Shown piece after piece: positions 50,314 to 58,672 of a DNA stretch of 64,000 nucleotides. The DNA is from Streptomyces hiroshimensis. Its GTDB lineage: Bacteria > Actinomycetota > Actinomycetes > Streptomycetales > Streptomycetaceae. Every line of letters begins with the position of its first letter. Within the stretch, counting starts at the first letter, position 1. Below the pieces are notes generated by a model. That model ran no database searches. It was given only the letters and a program-made list of their open reading frames with translations, and had not been told where the DNA came from. The stretch spans positions 352,549 through 416,548 of the forward strand of contig NZ_BMUT01000003.1 in NCBI RefSeq assembly GCF_014650335.1. The letters are read 5' to 3'. The translations under genes were made by a program, and so were the position numbers.

Positions 50314-51437
50314 CCGGAAAAGTCACCATCGGCGGACGCCTCAAGGCCACGGGAGACATCGCGGCCGACGGCCGCCTGAGGATCCGCACCTCAGCGGACA
50401 GCGGTAGCCAGGCCTTCTCCTACAACGACTCGGACGACAAGCGGACGTTCATCGTCCCCGACCGCGTCACCATCCTCTCGCTGCACCTCCAGGGTGCCGG
50501 GGGCAATGATGCCGACGGGGTGAGCGGGGGCAAGGGCGCCGACATCCAAGCCCTGCTCTACGTCACTCCCGGAGACGTCATCGGCGTCCGCGTCGCCCGA
50601 TACGGGGCAGCGGCGGCCTCGGCGCAGGTCTTCCACCGCGACACGCTGATCGCGGGGGCGGGGAGCGGTGGAGACGCGGGCGCGGCGGGCAGCTGGGGTC
50701 ACACCGGAGGCGGAGGCGGCGACGGCGGCCAGGGCACGAACGACGGCTTCGCACATGGCGGTTCCGGTGGCTCCGGAGGGAAGGGGGGCCGGGGTGGCGC
50801 CGGTGGGGACGCCGGGGACATCACCGCCGCCGACGCTCCCGTCGCTTCCGGCCGACCGGGCAGCCCGGGGTCGGCCGGAAGCGACGGCAACGGTGGTGAA
50901 CGCGGCGGCAACGGCTGGAAGTGGGGCGCGTACAACCCTGGTCTCGGCGGAAGCGGAGGAGGCGGGGGAACGGCCTCCAGCGGCGGCAAAGGCAGCGCCG
51001 GGGAAGCCGACGCCGGCAATGGAAGCAACGGAAGCGGACAGCAGGGTGGTGCCGGGGGATCCGGGACATCGGGCTACGCCCCCGGCGGCGCTGGTGGCTC
51101 GGGTGGCGCCGGTGGCGCCGGTGGCCGGGGAGGCCGGTCCGGTGCCAACGGGAGCGTGCAGGCCCGGGCAGCCGACGGAGGTACAGGGCAGGCCGGTTTC
51201 GGTGGTGGCGGTGGTGGCGGCGGAAGCTGGGGTGGGGGCGCCCAATTTCTCGGGCACTCCGGAGGCGGTGCGGGCGGCGGTGGCGGCGGAGGTGCCGGCG
51301 GCCAGGGCGGGCACGGCGGAACCGGCGGCGACAGCTACTTCGACGCCGGCAAGGCCACGCTGGTCTCCTCCGATGTGGGCAACACCGGCGCGGCGAAGGT
51401 CACCATCGCGTGGGGAAACCACGTGTTCCCCGCGTGA
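50310..51437 (+). CDS. glycine-rich phage-tail-adhesin-like protein
   Basis: A 375-residue protein. It starts with a short stalk-like repeat (KVTIGGRLKATGDIAADGRLRI), then RTFIVPDRVTILSLHLQGAGG, the standard opening of glycine-rich domains in phage tail-fibre adhesins and bacterial surface proteins. About 230 residues are extremely Gly-rich (runs such as GGGGGGGSWGGG), and a closing strand TGAAKVTIAWG completes the domain. Poly-glycine-sandwich folds of this kind serve as receptor-binding tips. The gene overlaps the preceding gene by ATGA; the two probably form a stalk and tip. No signal peptide is present. Confidence 0.75.
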   Translation: MTGKVTIGGRLKATGDIAADGRLRIRTSADSGSQAFSYNDSDDKRTFIVPDRVTILSLHLQGAGGNDADGVSGGKGADIQALLYVTPGDVIGVRVARYGAAAASAQVFHRDTLIAGAGSGGDAGAAGSWGHTGGGGGDGGQGTNDGFAHGGSGGSGGKGGRGGAGGDAGDITAADAPVASGRPGSPGSAGSDGNGGERGGNGWKWGAYNPGLGGSGGGGGTASSGGKGSAGEADAGNGSNGSGQQGGAGGSGTSGYAPGGAGGSGGAGGAGGRGGRSGANGSVQARAADGGTGQAGFGGGGGGGGSWGGGAQFLGHSGGGAGGGGGGGAGGQGGHGGTGGDSYFDAGKATLVSSDVGNTGAAKVTIAWGNHVFPA

Positions 51438-51540
51438 ACCTGACCGCTGTGACCAGGGTTCTCCCCCACCGAACGCACACCACTGTGAGTCACACCATGC
51501 AACACCAAGTGGCTTACACATATTGAGACGGGATTCGGCA

Positions 51541-53298
51541 ATGCCATTGTCCGTTGAGGACATCACCGAGAGGGCGCGGAACGGAAGTCTGCGGCTCAAG
51601 GCCGAGGAGTTCACCGACCCCGCGGTCCGTGACGCGTTCTCCACGTATCTCGGATCCTCCGAACTGGACTTCTCGGACGCAGAATTCAGCGCGGAGAGCA
51701 TGACGGTCCGGGGGCGCTGCACCGTGCCCGCCCTCGGACCGGAGCCGTGCCCGGTAGTGGCGGAGTTCCTGGCCGGCGCCTCGGGCAGGACGGTCGTGGG
51801 GTTCGTCCTGGTCGTGGACGCCCCGAAGTGGCGGCTGCCCGAGCCCTTCCCCGCATACGACCTGAGTCCGCTTCAGGCTCTGGGGGCGCAGTCGCCCGTC
51901 GTCGTACTCGACGCCACCCCCCGTACGGACAAGGAAACGGAGCAGGAGCGGACACCGGTCGTCGCGGGAGCCCGGTGGGAGCTGCCCGGCCTCGACGAGC
52001 CGGTGCTGTTCCTCACCTCGATACACGAGGGCGCGTTCACGGTGTCCGCCCGCTTCCCCGACGGGCTCTCCCTGCCGTCCTTGCGGTATGTGGCGGACCT
52101 ACCGGGCTGCACGGGCGCGGACGCCGTCACCGACCACTTCCCCGCGGAGTGGCAGGGGCTCCTCGCCTCGGCGCTGCCCGCGCTCCGTGAAGTCACCCTC
52201 TCGTACACCCCCGGGGACGGGCGGGTGACCGGAGAACTCGAGGTTGATCTGGCCGACGAATGGCCGCTGCTGGCGGGAGTGACGCTCGGCCAGGTCCGTG
52301 CGCGGATCGCCTTGGACTCCGCCGCCCGGCAGAACGGCCGGGGAGGGCTGTCGGTCGAGCTGAGCGCACACCTGTCCGTGGGCGGACTGGAAAGCGCCGT
52401 CACGATCGACCTGCCGGCCTTGACCGCGCACGGCGAACTCGCCGACGGCAGCGGCCTCTTCGAGCGTGCCGCTCCGGACCTCGGCGAGAACGGCTTGGGA
52501 CGGCTCTCCTTCCTGTGTGACCTCCGGGAAGGCACCTTCGTGGTCGCGGGAGAGCTCCTGAGCCCCTTGGAGATCGCGGGCGTACGGATCGAGGACCAGA
52601 CGGTCCTGGTGTCCGGCAGCGTGGCCGGGATCCGCGAGGACCGGGCGCTCGAGGTCTCCCTGGCGGGCACGCTCGTCGTGGGCGGGACCCGGATCGGGGT
52701 GAAGGCCGCCAGGAGCGCCCAGGGCTGGGGGCTCACCGTGGAGGCGGACCGCATCGCCTTCCGCGACATCAGCGCCTGGACCGAGCAGGCCATGGGCAGC
52801 GGCCTGCCCGCCTCCCTGGGGGAGCTGACGTTGCAGGAACTGTGCTTCGAGGTCGTCCCCACACCCTCCGGACGGCTGTTCGCCGCGGCCGGATCCGCCG
52901 AGTTCCCCCTGCCCGCCGGACTGCGGGCCCGCGCCCACCTCACGACGCGGATCAGCACCGGGGACGGCCCGTCCGGCGTCGAGGCCACCGGCTCCCTGCT
53001 CCTCAGCGGCCCAGAGTCGTCGCTGATGGAGCTGGACCTCGTGGCGGACAAGGATCCGGACGCGACGAGCTGGACCGCGACCTGGGCCGCCCAGGAAGGC
53101 ATCACGCTCGGGGAAGCGCTCGCCCCCCTCCTGCCCGCGACGGGCTCGCCGACGGCTGGGCTGCCGAACCTGCTGCCAGCCGTCGAGAAGATCTCGCTGC
53201 GGTACACCGCGCCGACGGCGGCCGGCGCCGCCCCCTCCCTGGTCCTGACCACCGACACCCGCCAGCAGGCGCGTGCCGTCCTGGTCGTCACGGACTGA
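51541..53298 (+). CDS. beta-rich protein resembling the repeated N-terminal part of DUF6603 proteins
   Basis: A 585-residue protein starting MPLSVEDITERARNGSLRLKAEEF. It contains several repeated units of the type REVTLSYTPGDGRVTGELEVDLADEWPLLAGVTLGQVRARIALD, GSVAGIREDRALEVSLAGTLVVGGTRIGVKA and LPAVEKISLRYTAP, that is, alternating amphipathic strands like those in large DUF6603-containing proteins. No catalytic residues or signal peptide are seen. It may be the partner of the DUF6603-like protein at 40871. GACGGGATTCGGCA before the ATG is a weak ribosome site. Located 103 bases after the glycine-rich gene. Confidence 0.72.
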   Translation: MPLSVEDITERARNGSLRLKAEEFTDPAVRDAFSTYLGSSELDFSDAEFSAESMTVRGRCTVPALGPEPCPVVAEFLAGASGRTVVGFVLVVDAPKWRLPEPFPAYDLSPLQALGAQSPVVVLDATPRTDKETEQERTPVVAGARWELPGLDEPVLFLTSIHEGAFTVSARFPDGLSLPSLRYVADLPGCTGADAVTDHFPAEWQGLLASALPALREVTLSYTPGDGRVTGELEVDLADEWPLLAGVTLGQVRARIALDSAARQNGRGGLSVELSAHLSVGGLESAVTIDLPALTAHGELADGSGLFERAAPDLGENGLGRLSFLCDLREGTFVVAGELLSPLEIAGVRIEDQTVLVSGSVAGIREDRALEVSLAGTLVVGGTRIGVKAARSAQGWGLTVEADRIAFRDISAWTEQAMGSGLPASLGELTLQELCFEVVPTPSGRLFAAAGSAEFPLPAGLRARAHLTTRISTGDGPSGVEATGSLLLSGPESSLMELDLVADKDPDATSWTATWAAQEGITLGEALAPLLPATGSPTAGLPNLLPAVEKISLRYTAPTAAGAAPSLVLTTDTRQQARAVLVVTD

Positions 53299-53356
53299 AT
53301 CTCAGCGGACTCCCGAACCGAATCCCCGCGGACTCCCCGAAAGGAAACATCCCGTC

Positions 53357-56242
53357 ATGCGTCGCCTCACAGGGCTCGACCCTGCCCGTCTGACACCACC
53401 GCAGCCGGTCCGGGCGGCCGCGGAGTCGCCCATCGAGATCGCCTGGCTCGGCGGCAAGCCGCTCCCCCTCACCGTGATACGGCCCGGCATCGCCGTGTGC
53501 CCCGACCCGGACGCACTCGACGTACGCGACGACACCTCCAACCCCGAGCCCGGCCTCGAGCTGGACGACGAGGACTACGCAGGGGAGATCGACTTCCTGC
53601 TCCGGCGGATCGAGTCCTCCGAAGCGGGCAAGCGCCTCGTCGAGTTCCTGGGCAACGCCCGGCCGCTGCCCGACCCGGACGGCACCTACGGCGGGCCGGA
53701 GGACTGGGACGCGGGCATCAGCACGCGGGTCCTGTGCCGCCACGGCGGCTCCCGGAATAACGGTCGAACGCCGAAGCAGCCGAAGCAGCGGGACCTCGCG
53801 GGGATCAACGTCATCATCACGCAGGCCACGGACGGCAAGCCCGCCCAGTGGTCGCTGAACTCCAGGCTCAAGGGACCGCTCTACAACGGCCGGGGCGTGT
53901 ACTCCATCGTGTCCTTCCACCCCCGGGTGTTGCTGCTCTCCGACGACGTCGCCACGGCCCCCGAGGTGACCCTCGCGCACGAGCTGATCCACGCCGCGCA
54001 CGCCCTGGCCGGGACCATGGACGACACGGGTCACGACGACGACGAACGCGCCAGGGTCCGGCAGGCCGCGTTGGCCGAGACCGAGCGGCTGTTCCGCGAG
54101 AGGTACGGCACCGGCCACGCGGTCAGCATGCAGGACCCGGGCCCGGTGAACGTACGCGGCAGCGGGAAGTCCGAGACGCGCCAGGAGCGCGAGGCGTTCT
54201 ACAAGGCGACACTCGGCGAGCTGTCCCTGAGATACCTCTACCCCCTCCCGGTCGCGGAGACGGACCGGGGACTCGTCGTGCTGCGCGGCATGAACTGGGA
54301 GGAGATCCGCACCCACGGCAGCGACGTGGCCCTGGAGTGGATCGACGGCGTGGTGGAGCGGCACAAGGGCCGTCGCATCTCGCCCTCCCCGGCCGAAGTA
54401 CGAGCCGAGCGCGTGGCCTTCGACCACCACGCCCGCGCGGTCGTGCGCGCCGGCAGGCGGGACGCCGACGGCCTCGCCGCCTTGCGCGACGCCGCCGCCA
54501 CCTGGCAGCAGCGCACGCGCGTGCGCGGGGTCACCGAGGTCGCCATCGCCCGCGACCTGGGATTCCGGCACCGCATCGCCTACGTCGCACTGACGAGGAT
54601 GGAGCGCGTGCACCACCTGGCCGTGCCCCGCAAACGGATCCCCCACCGTCTCTTCGCCGGGGCGAGCAGCTTCGTCTACAAGCGCGACGTCTCCTCCCTG
54701 AACGCGCTGGCAACGTTCCTGAGTACCGTCGACCGGGCCGCCGCGTTCCAGGTGTGGGACCACCGGGACAAGATCGGAGCCGCCGGCCTGGAGCAGGGCT
54801 ACCTGGTCGAACAGCGCGCGTGCCATCGCAGCCCGGGCAGTCCGGTCGAAACCTCCCGGCCCCAGTGGACGAGCCCCGACAGCCTGCCCGAGGAGCAGCG
54901 GAAGCAGGCCGGGGTGATCGTCAACCGGGTCCGGCCCAAGACCCCGGCCACCGGCAAGGCGCCCTGGGAACTGATCACCGACGTGTACGAGGGACAGGCG
55001 GTCGGCAGTCCCGAACCCCTCAAGGGGGGCGTGGGCTTCGTCGCCATGGTCCCGGCCAAGGTCGACGACCACCGGAAGCTGCTCACCCTGGCGCGCCTCT
55101 ACCGCGACGAGGCCACCGAGACCCGGCACGGGTGCGCGCTCGTCATCGGGCTCAACGAGGGCTATCCCTACGGCGAGAGCGATACCAAACGCGCGGAACG
55201 CGTCGCACGGCAGCGGAAGATCATCGACGACTTCACCAAGGCCTGGCGGCAGGAGAAACCCGGTTTTCCGGTCGCCGTCCTGTCCTTCCTCTGGTGCGCG
55301 CCCAAGGGCAAGGCGAGCCTCAGCGATCAGAAGACCATCCCCTACGGCGCCATACGGCAGACCATCGCCGGGAGCAGCCGGGCGCAGGAGTTCGCGAAGG
55401 CGTTGTACGCCGACGGCGGGGAAGGCCAGCAGATCTACTTCCACACCGGCGACGCCGATGTGATCTCGCTCAGGACTCCCGACGGCACCCCCCTGTTCGA
55501 CGCGGCGGCGGCCCGGCTGCAGGAGGGAAAGTGGCCCGACCTCTTCAGCGGAGGCTACCGCCTCCCCGAGAGCGGCGACCCGCGCGTGGACATCGCCACC
55601 GCGATGGACCGGGATGTCCGCGTCGCGATGGCGAAGGCCGACCCCAGGACCGTCTACTTCCCGGAGCCCAACACGTTCGTCAAGCTCCTGGACGGCCTCA
55701 CCCGCCTGGAGGACGGCGTCACCTTCGGCACGGGCGACCAGGAAGGAGAGAAGCTGGCGGAATCGCTCGGGAACCTCCGCGGCGAGGACAAGGACAAGAG
55801 GGTGTTCGCCCCCGGCTGCTCCGTCGTCACCGACGGCGACAGGCTCGTCAAGGCCATCCTGGGCACGCCCACAACAGGTCCCGTCAGCGGCCGCGTCGTC
55901 GCGCTCCGCCAGTCCTACACCCAGAGCCATGCCCGCCGTGAGGAGTGGCGCAAGCGCGTCCTCAACTTCTACAAGGTGGCGCCTGATGCGGCGCTGGGCC
56001 TGTCGGATCTCGTCTTCGGCGTTCCGGACGACACCAAGCTGGCGAAACTCGCCGGAATGGACCCGGCATCGTTCGAGCAGTACGTCACCAAGGAGAGAGG
56101 GGCGGAGCTCTTGAAGAGCATCAAGGAGAAGAACCTCGACGCCCCTCTCCGCGCCCAGCCCTCGCTCGGCACCATCATCAACGGCACCCACCAGGCCCTG
56201 CTGCGCAACTACGTCGACGCGTATCGTCGGCTGCCGCACTGA
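53357..56242 (+). CDS. 961-residue protein with M91-like zinc metallopeptidase motif
   Basis: GAAAGGAAACATCCC precedes ATG 53357. Residues about 70-220 resemble the M91 effector-peptidase domain: GEIDFLLRRIESSEAGKRLVEFL, a strand-rich core (FHPRVLLLSDD) and the zinc motif HELIHAAH (His208, Glu209, His212). M91 includes the NleD toxin, which cleaves host kinases. The remaining 700 residues show no recognised domain; segments include ALVIGLNEGYPYGESDTKR and FPVAVLSFLWCAPKGKASLSDQK. No signal peptide. It is the last gene of the large block and could be its toxic cargo; whether the peptidase is active and its target are unknown. Confidence 0.72.
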   Translation: MRRLTGLDPARLTPPQPVRAAAESPIEIAWLGGKPLPLTVIRPGIAVCPDPDALDVRDDTSNPEPGLELDDEDYAGEIDFLLRRIESSEAGKRLVEFLGNARPLPDPDGTYGGPEDWDAGISTRVLCRHGGSRNNGRTPKQPKQRDLAGINVIITQATDGKPAQWSLNSRLKGPLYNGRGVYSIVSFHPRVLLLSDDVATAPEVTLAHELIHAAHALAGTMDDTGHDDDERARVRQAALAETERLFRERYGTGHAVSMQDPGPVNVRGSGKSETRQEREAFYKATLGELSLRYLYPLPVAETDRGLVVLRGMNWEEIRTHGSDVALEWIDGVVERHKGRRISPSPAEVRAERVAFDHHARAVVRAGRRDADGLAALRDAAATWQQRTRVRGVTEVAIARDLGFRHRIAYVALTRMERVHHLAVPRKRIPHRLFAGASSFVYKRDVSSLNALATFLSTVDRAAAFQVWDHRDKIGAAGLEQGYLVEQRACHRSPGSPVETSRPQWTSPDSLPEEQRKQAGVIVNRVRPKTPATGKAPWELITDVYEGQAVGSPEPLKGGVGFVAMVPAKVDDHRKLLTLARLYRDEATETRHGCALVIGLNEGYPYGESDTKRAERVARQRKIIDDFTKAWRQEKPGFPVAVLSFLWCAPKGKASLSDQKTIPYGAIRQTIAGSSRAQEFAKALYADGGEGQQIYFHTGDADVISLRTPDGTPLFDAAAARLQEGKWPDLFSGGYRLPESGDPRVDIATAMDRDVRVAMAKADPRTVYFPEPNTFVKLLDGLTRLEDGVTFGTGDQEGEKLAESLGNLRGEDKDKRVFAPGCSVVTDGDRLVKAILGTPTTGPVSGRVVALRQSYTQSHARREEWRKRVLNFYKVAPDAALGLSDLVFGVPDDTKLAKLAGMDPASFEQYVTKERGAELLKSIKEKNLDAPLRAQPSLGTIINGTHQALLRNYVDAYRRLPH

Positions 56243-56450
56243 GCACGGAACGAGCGGGTCACCGGCCCGTAGAGCTTGTCGATCCTCGGATTGCGGGAAT
56301 CCCCAGGAGTGGTTTGATGGGATTAACTGTGGTATGAGTGCGGGCCGAGAACTGGAGGCGCCGCCGAGCTGCAGTAGCTGGTGCGCGCAGCGTCCTGTCC
56401 GGCCTGCCTCGACCACGAGCGCCTCGACTACCTCGGCAGAGGAGGCGATC

Positions 56451-56906
56451 ATGACGCGGACGATGTACGACGCGGTGACGCCCAGCAAGATTCCAGCGCA
56501 TGCAAAGATGGTGGCCGGGTATGTAGACGGTCATTTCGCGAACATGGGAGAAATGGCGACGCGGTTCCCGAACGCGACCCGTGTGTCGATCGCGATCAGC
56601 CACAACACCAAGGCACAGGTGCTGGACGTGGAGGACGGCGCCTCCTCACCGGAAGGCGCAGTCCAGTGGTGCACCCACACCATGGCTGCTACACCCAACA
56701 AGAAGCTGACGGTTTACTGCAACGCCTCCACCTGGCCCGAGGTGCGCGCAGCGTTCCACAAACACGGAGTCACCGAGCCGAATTACTGGGTGGCGCGCTA
56801 CGACGGCGTTCCCTCGATCCCGGCCGGCGCCATCGCCAAGCAGTACGAAAACACCCCTGGGTTCGACAGGTCGGTGGTGGCGGACGACTGGCCCGGTGTG
56901 GACTGA
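56451..56906 (+). CDS. small DUF1906/GH25-like lysozyme-fold protein (phage-type)
   Basis: A 151-residue protein with GAGGAGGCGATC before ATG. It shows the short TIM-barrel-like pattern found in actinophage and actinobacterial small glycoside-hydrolase-like proteins: YDAVTPSKIPAHAKMVAGYVDG, ATRVSIAISHN, VLDVEDGASS, KLTVYCNASTWPEVRAAF, YWVARYDGVPSIPAGAIAKQYE and SVVADDWPGVD. Asp/Glu residues of the DVEDG segment correspond to the usual acidic active site. It is cytoplasmic by sequence. It may be a prophage-derived relic or a lysis helper for the adjacent block. Upstream, 56243-56450 holds no recognisable gene. Confidence 0.7.
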   Translation: MTRTMYDAVTPSKIPAHAKMVAGYVDGHFANMGEMATRFPNATRVSIAISHNTKAQVLDVEDGASSPEGAVQWCTHTMAATPNKKLTVYCNASTWPEVRAAFHKHGVTEPNYWVARYDGVPSIPAGAIAKQYENTPGFDRSVVADDWPGVD

Positions 56907-56977
56907 GACGTCGCCCGTACCTGCGGCAGTCGCCCAGCCCCCCGGCAGGCCGCGAGTGGGCGGTCGGCCGGCACGAC

Positions 56978-58237
56978 ATGAGGGAGGCCGGGATCGGTGT
57001 GAGACTGGGATCGGAAGGGGTGATCCCCGTGCCGGACCCACCGCATGCGTCCGCCGGCCCCGACGCCGCCGTCGACGAGAACCGGCTGGAAGAGCTGATC
57101 GTCGAGGCGCAGACGGCCCTGCCGTTCGAACTGCCCGACCTGGCGAACCGGTGCGCCTCGGCCCTCGGCCTGGGCACCGCACTGATCTACCTCGTCGACC
57201 TGCAGCAACAGCTGCTGATCCCGCTCGACGAGACCTTGGAGCCGCTTCCGGTGGAGCGTTCGCTGGCCGGCTGGGCGTACCGCACGGTCACTCCGCGCGT
57301 GGCCGATGCCGGCGACGACGTGATGGTCTGGATGCCCTTGGTCGACGGTGCGGAGCGGCTGGGCGTGCTGGCCGTGCGGACGCCCTCGCTCGACGGGGTG
57401 CGGATGCGCCGCAGCCGGATGCTGGCCTTCCTGTTCGCCATGCTGATCACCTCCAAGCGCGCCTACAGCGACTGGCTCGCCGCCCGCGCCCGCACCTCGA
57501 CCATGCGGTTGCCCACAGAGATGCTGCGGGCCTTCCTGCCGTCCCACACCATCGGCAGCAGCAGGTGCGTCTCGACCGCGGTCCTGGAGCCGGCGTACGA
57601 CGTCGCCGGCGACGCCTTCGACCACTCGGTGGTCAAGGACATACTGCACACCATGATCCTCGACTCCATGGGTCACGATCTGAACTCCGGCCTGACCACG
57701 TCGGTCGCCATGGCGGCGGCGCGGAACGCCCGCCGCGGCGGTGGCGACCTTGCCGACGTCGTCGGCTCCGTGGACCAGGCGCTCGCCCAGTGGCTCCCCG
57801 ACCATTTCTGCACCGGCGTGCTGTGCCGGCTCGACGCGCTCACCGGGGAGCTGCGCTGGGTGAACTGCGGTCATCCCCCACCACTGCTGATCCGGGCCGA
57901 GCGGGTGCTCGGCGGGGTGCTGGACAGCCCTCCTCAGCCGCCGATCGGCCTGGCCGGCCAATTCGCACCGGCAGCCCGGCAGGTCCACGAAACGACACTG
58001 GAACCGGGCGACTGCGTCCTGCTCTACACCGACGGCGTCGTGGAAGCCCGCGACGCGGACGGTGCGGAGTTCGGCCTTGACCGGTTCACCGACTTCATCA
58101 TCCGCTCCTCCGCTGCCGGCCAGCGCCCGGCCGAAGTCCTGCGGCTGCTCATCCACGCCATCCTCGACTACCAGCGCAACCAGCTGCGGGACGACGCGAC
58201 CATCCTGCTCTTCGAATGGCGCCCGCAGTACTGGTAG
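56978..58237 (+). CDS. GAF-SpoIIE (PP2C-type) serine phosphatase
   Basis: A 419-residue signalling protein. Residues about 35-165 form a GAF-like sensor (FELPDLANRCASALGLGTALIYLVD... RLGVLAVRTPS). Residues about 195-415 are a SpoIIE/PP2C phosphatase with the metal-binding acids in EPAYDVAGDAFDH, ILDSMGHDLNSG and LLYTDGVVEARDADGAEFG, and DDATILLFEW at the end. Such proteins usually dephosphorylate anti-sigma-factor antagonists and switch on alternative sigma factors. GTG codons at 56999 and 57020 are alternative starts. It probably stands alone. Confidence 0.87.
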   Translation: MREAGIGVRLGSEGVIPVPDPPHASAGPDAAVDENRLEELIVEAQTALPFELPDLANRCASALGLGTALIYLVDLQQQLLIPLDETLEPLPVERSLAGWAYRTVTPRVADAGDDVMVWMPLVDGAERLGVLAVRTPSLDGVRMRRSRMLAFLFAMLITSKRAYSDWLAARARTSTMRLPTEMLRAFLPSHTIGSSRCVSTAVLEPAYDVAGDAFDHSVVKDILHTMILDSMGHDLNSGLTTSVAMAAARNARRGGGDLADVVGSVDQALAQWLPDHFCTGVLCRLDALTGELRWVNCGHPPPLLIRAERVLGGVLDSPPQPPIGLAGQFAPAARQVHETTLEPGDCVLLYTDGVVEARDADGAEFGLDRFTDFIIRSSAAGQRPAEVLRLLIHAILDYQRNQLRDDATILLFEWRPQYW

Positions 58238-58627
58238 TGCGGCATCGAGACTGGCAGCGCGGCATCAAGCTGAGCATCCGAACGGGCCCCACTGAACTGC
58301 CCGGCCCCGGCCGGATTCCTGCAGGGAGACGCCCCCTCCTTCCCAGGAACTCCCCGCGCACACCCCGTCCCTGAATTCGGACGGTCCCATGCGCGTAAGC
58401 GGATGCGGCATCAGAACCACTACCGCCGACCGTTCCTGAGACGCCACCGGTCACGCGGGTCTACCACCTTCGACGGGCCACACCACGAGGACACACCGCC
58501 ACAGCCGTGACATGCACAAGCCATGAGGTATATGGTTCCGGCCACTGTTACCCACGGTGTTGCTGTGGCCAATAGCTGATCGCTGCAGTGGCCCGGGGTC
58601 AGTACACAACCCCCCTCACAGCTCTGC
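58238..58627 (+). promoter_or_regulatory. 390-base intergenic region before metalloprotease
   Basis: No gene is evident. GGCCAC (58540-58545) and GTGGCC (58565-58570) form an inverted repeat in a relatively AT-rich stretch (GGTATATGG nearby), plausible for a promoter region. Direct near-copies of GCGGCATC follow the phosphatase stop. Confidence 0.3.
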
Positions 58628-58657
58628 CGACGTGCACCGAATCGGCCGTGCACGTCG
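58628..58657 (+). promoter_or_regulatory. perfect inverted repeat abutting the metalloprotease ribosome site
   Basis: CGACGTGCAC and GTGCACGTCG form a perfect 10-bp stem with a 10-base spacer. The 3' arm ends immediately before GCAGGAAGG, the Shine-Dalgarno for ATG 58673. It can act as an operator, or as an RNA hairpin that affects ribosome loading. Confidence 0.6.
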
Positions 58658-58672
58658 CAGGAAGGCATGCCC

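Noticed and set aside
40871..56242. Interpretation of the large block as a phage, contractile injection system (eCIS) or type VI locus
   Set aside because: No sheath, tube, baseplate, AAA ATPase, capsid, terminase or portal features were seen. Only the stalk and glycine-rich proteins recall phage tails.
53288..56488. 1066-codon minus-strand open frame opposite the M91-like gene
   Set aside because: Low-complexity shadow with no domain; the plus-strand gene has a ribosome site and an HExxH motif.
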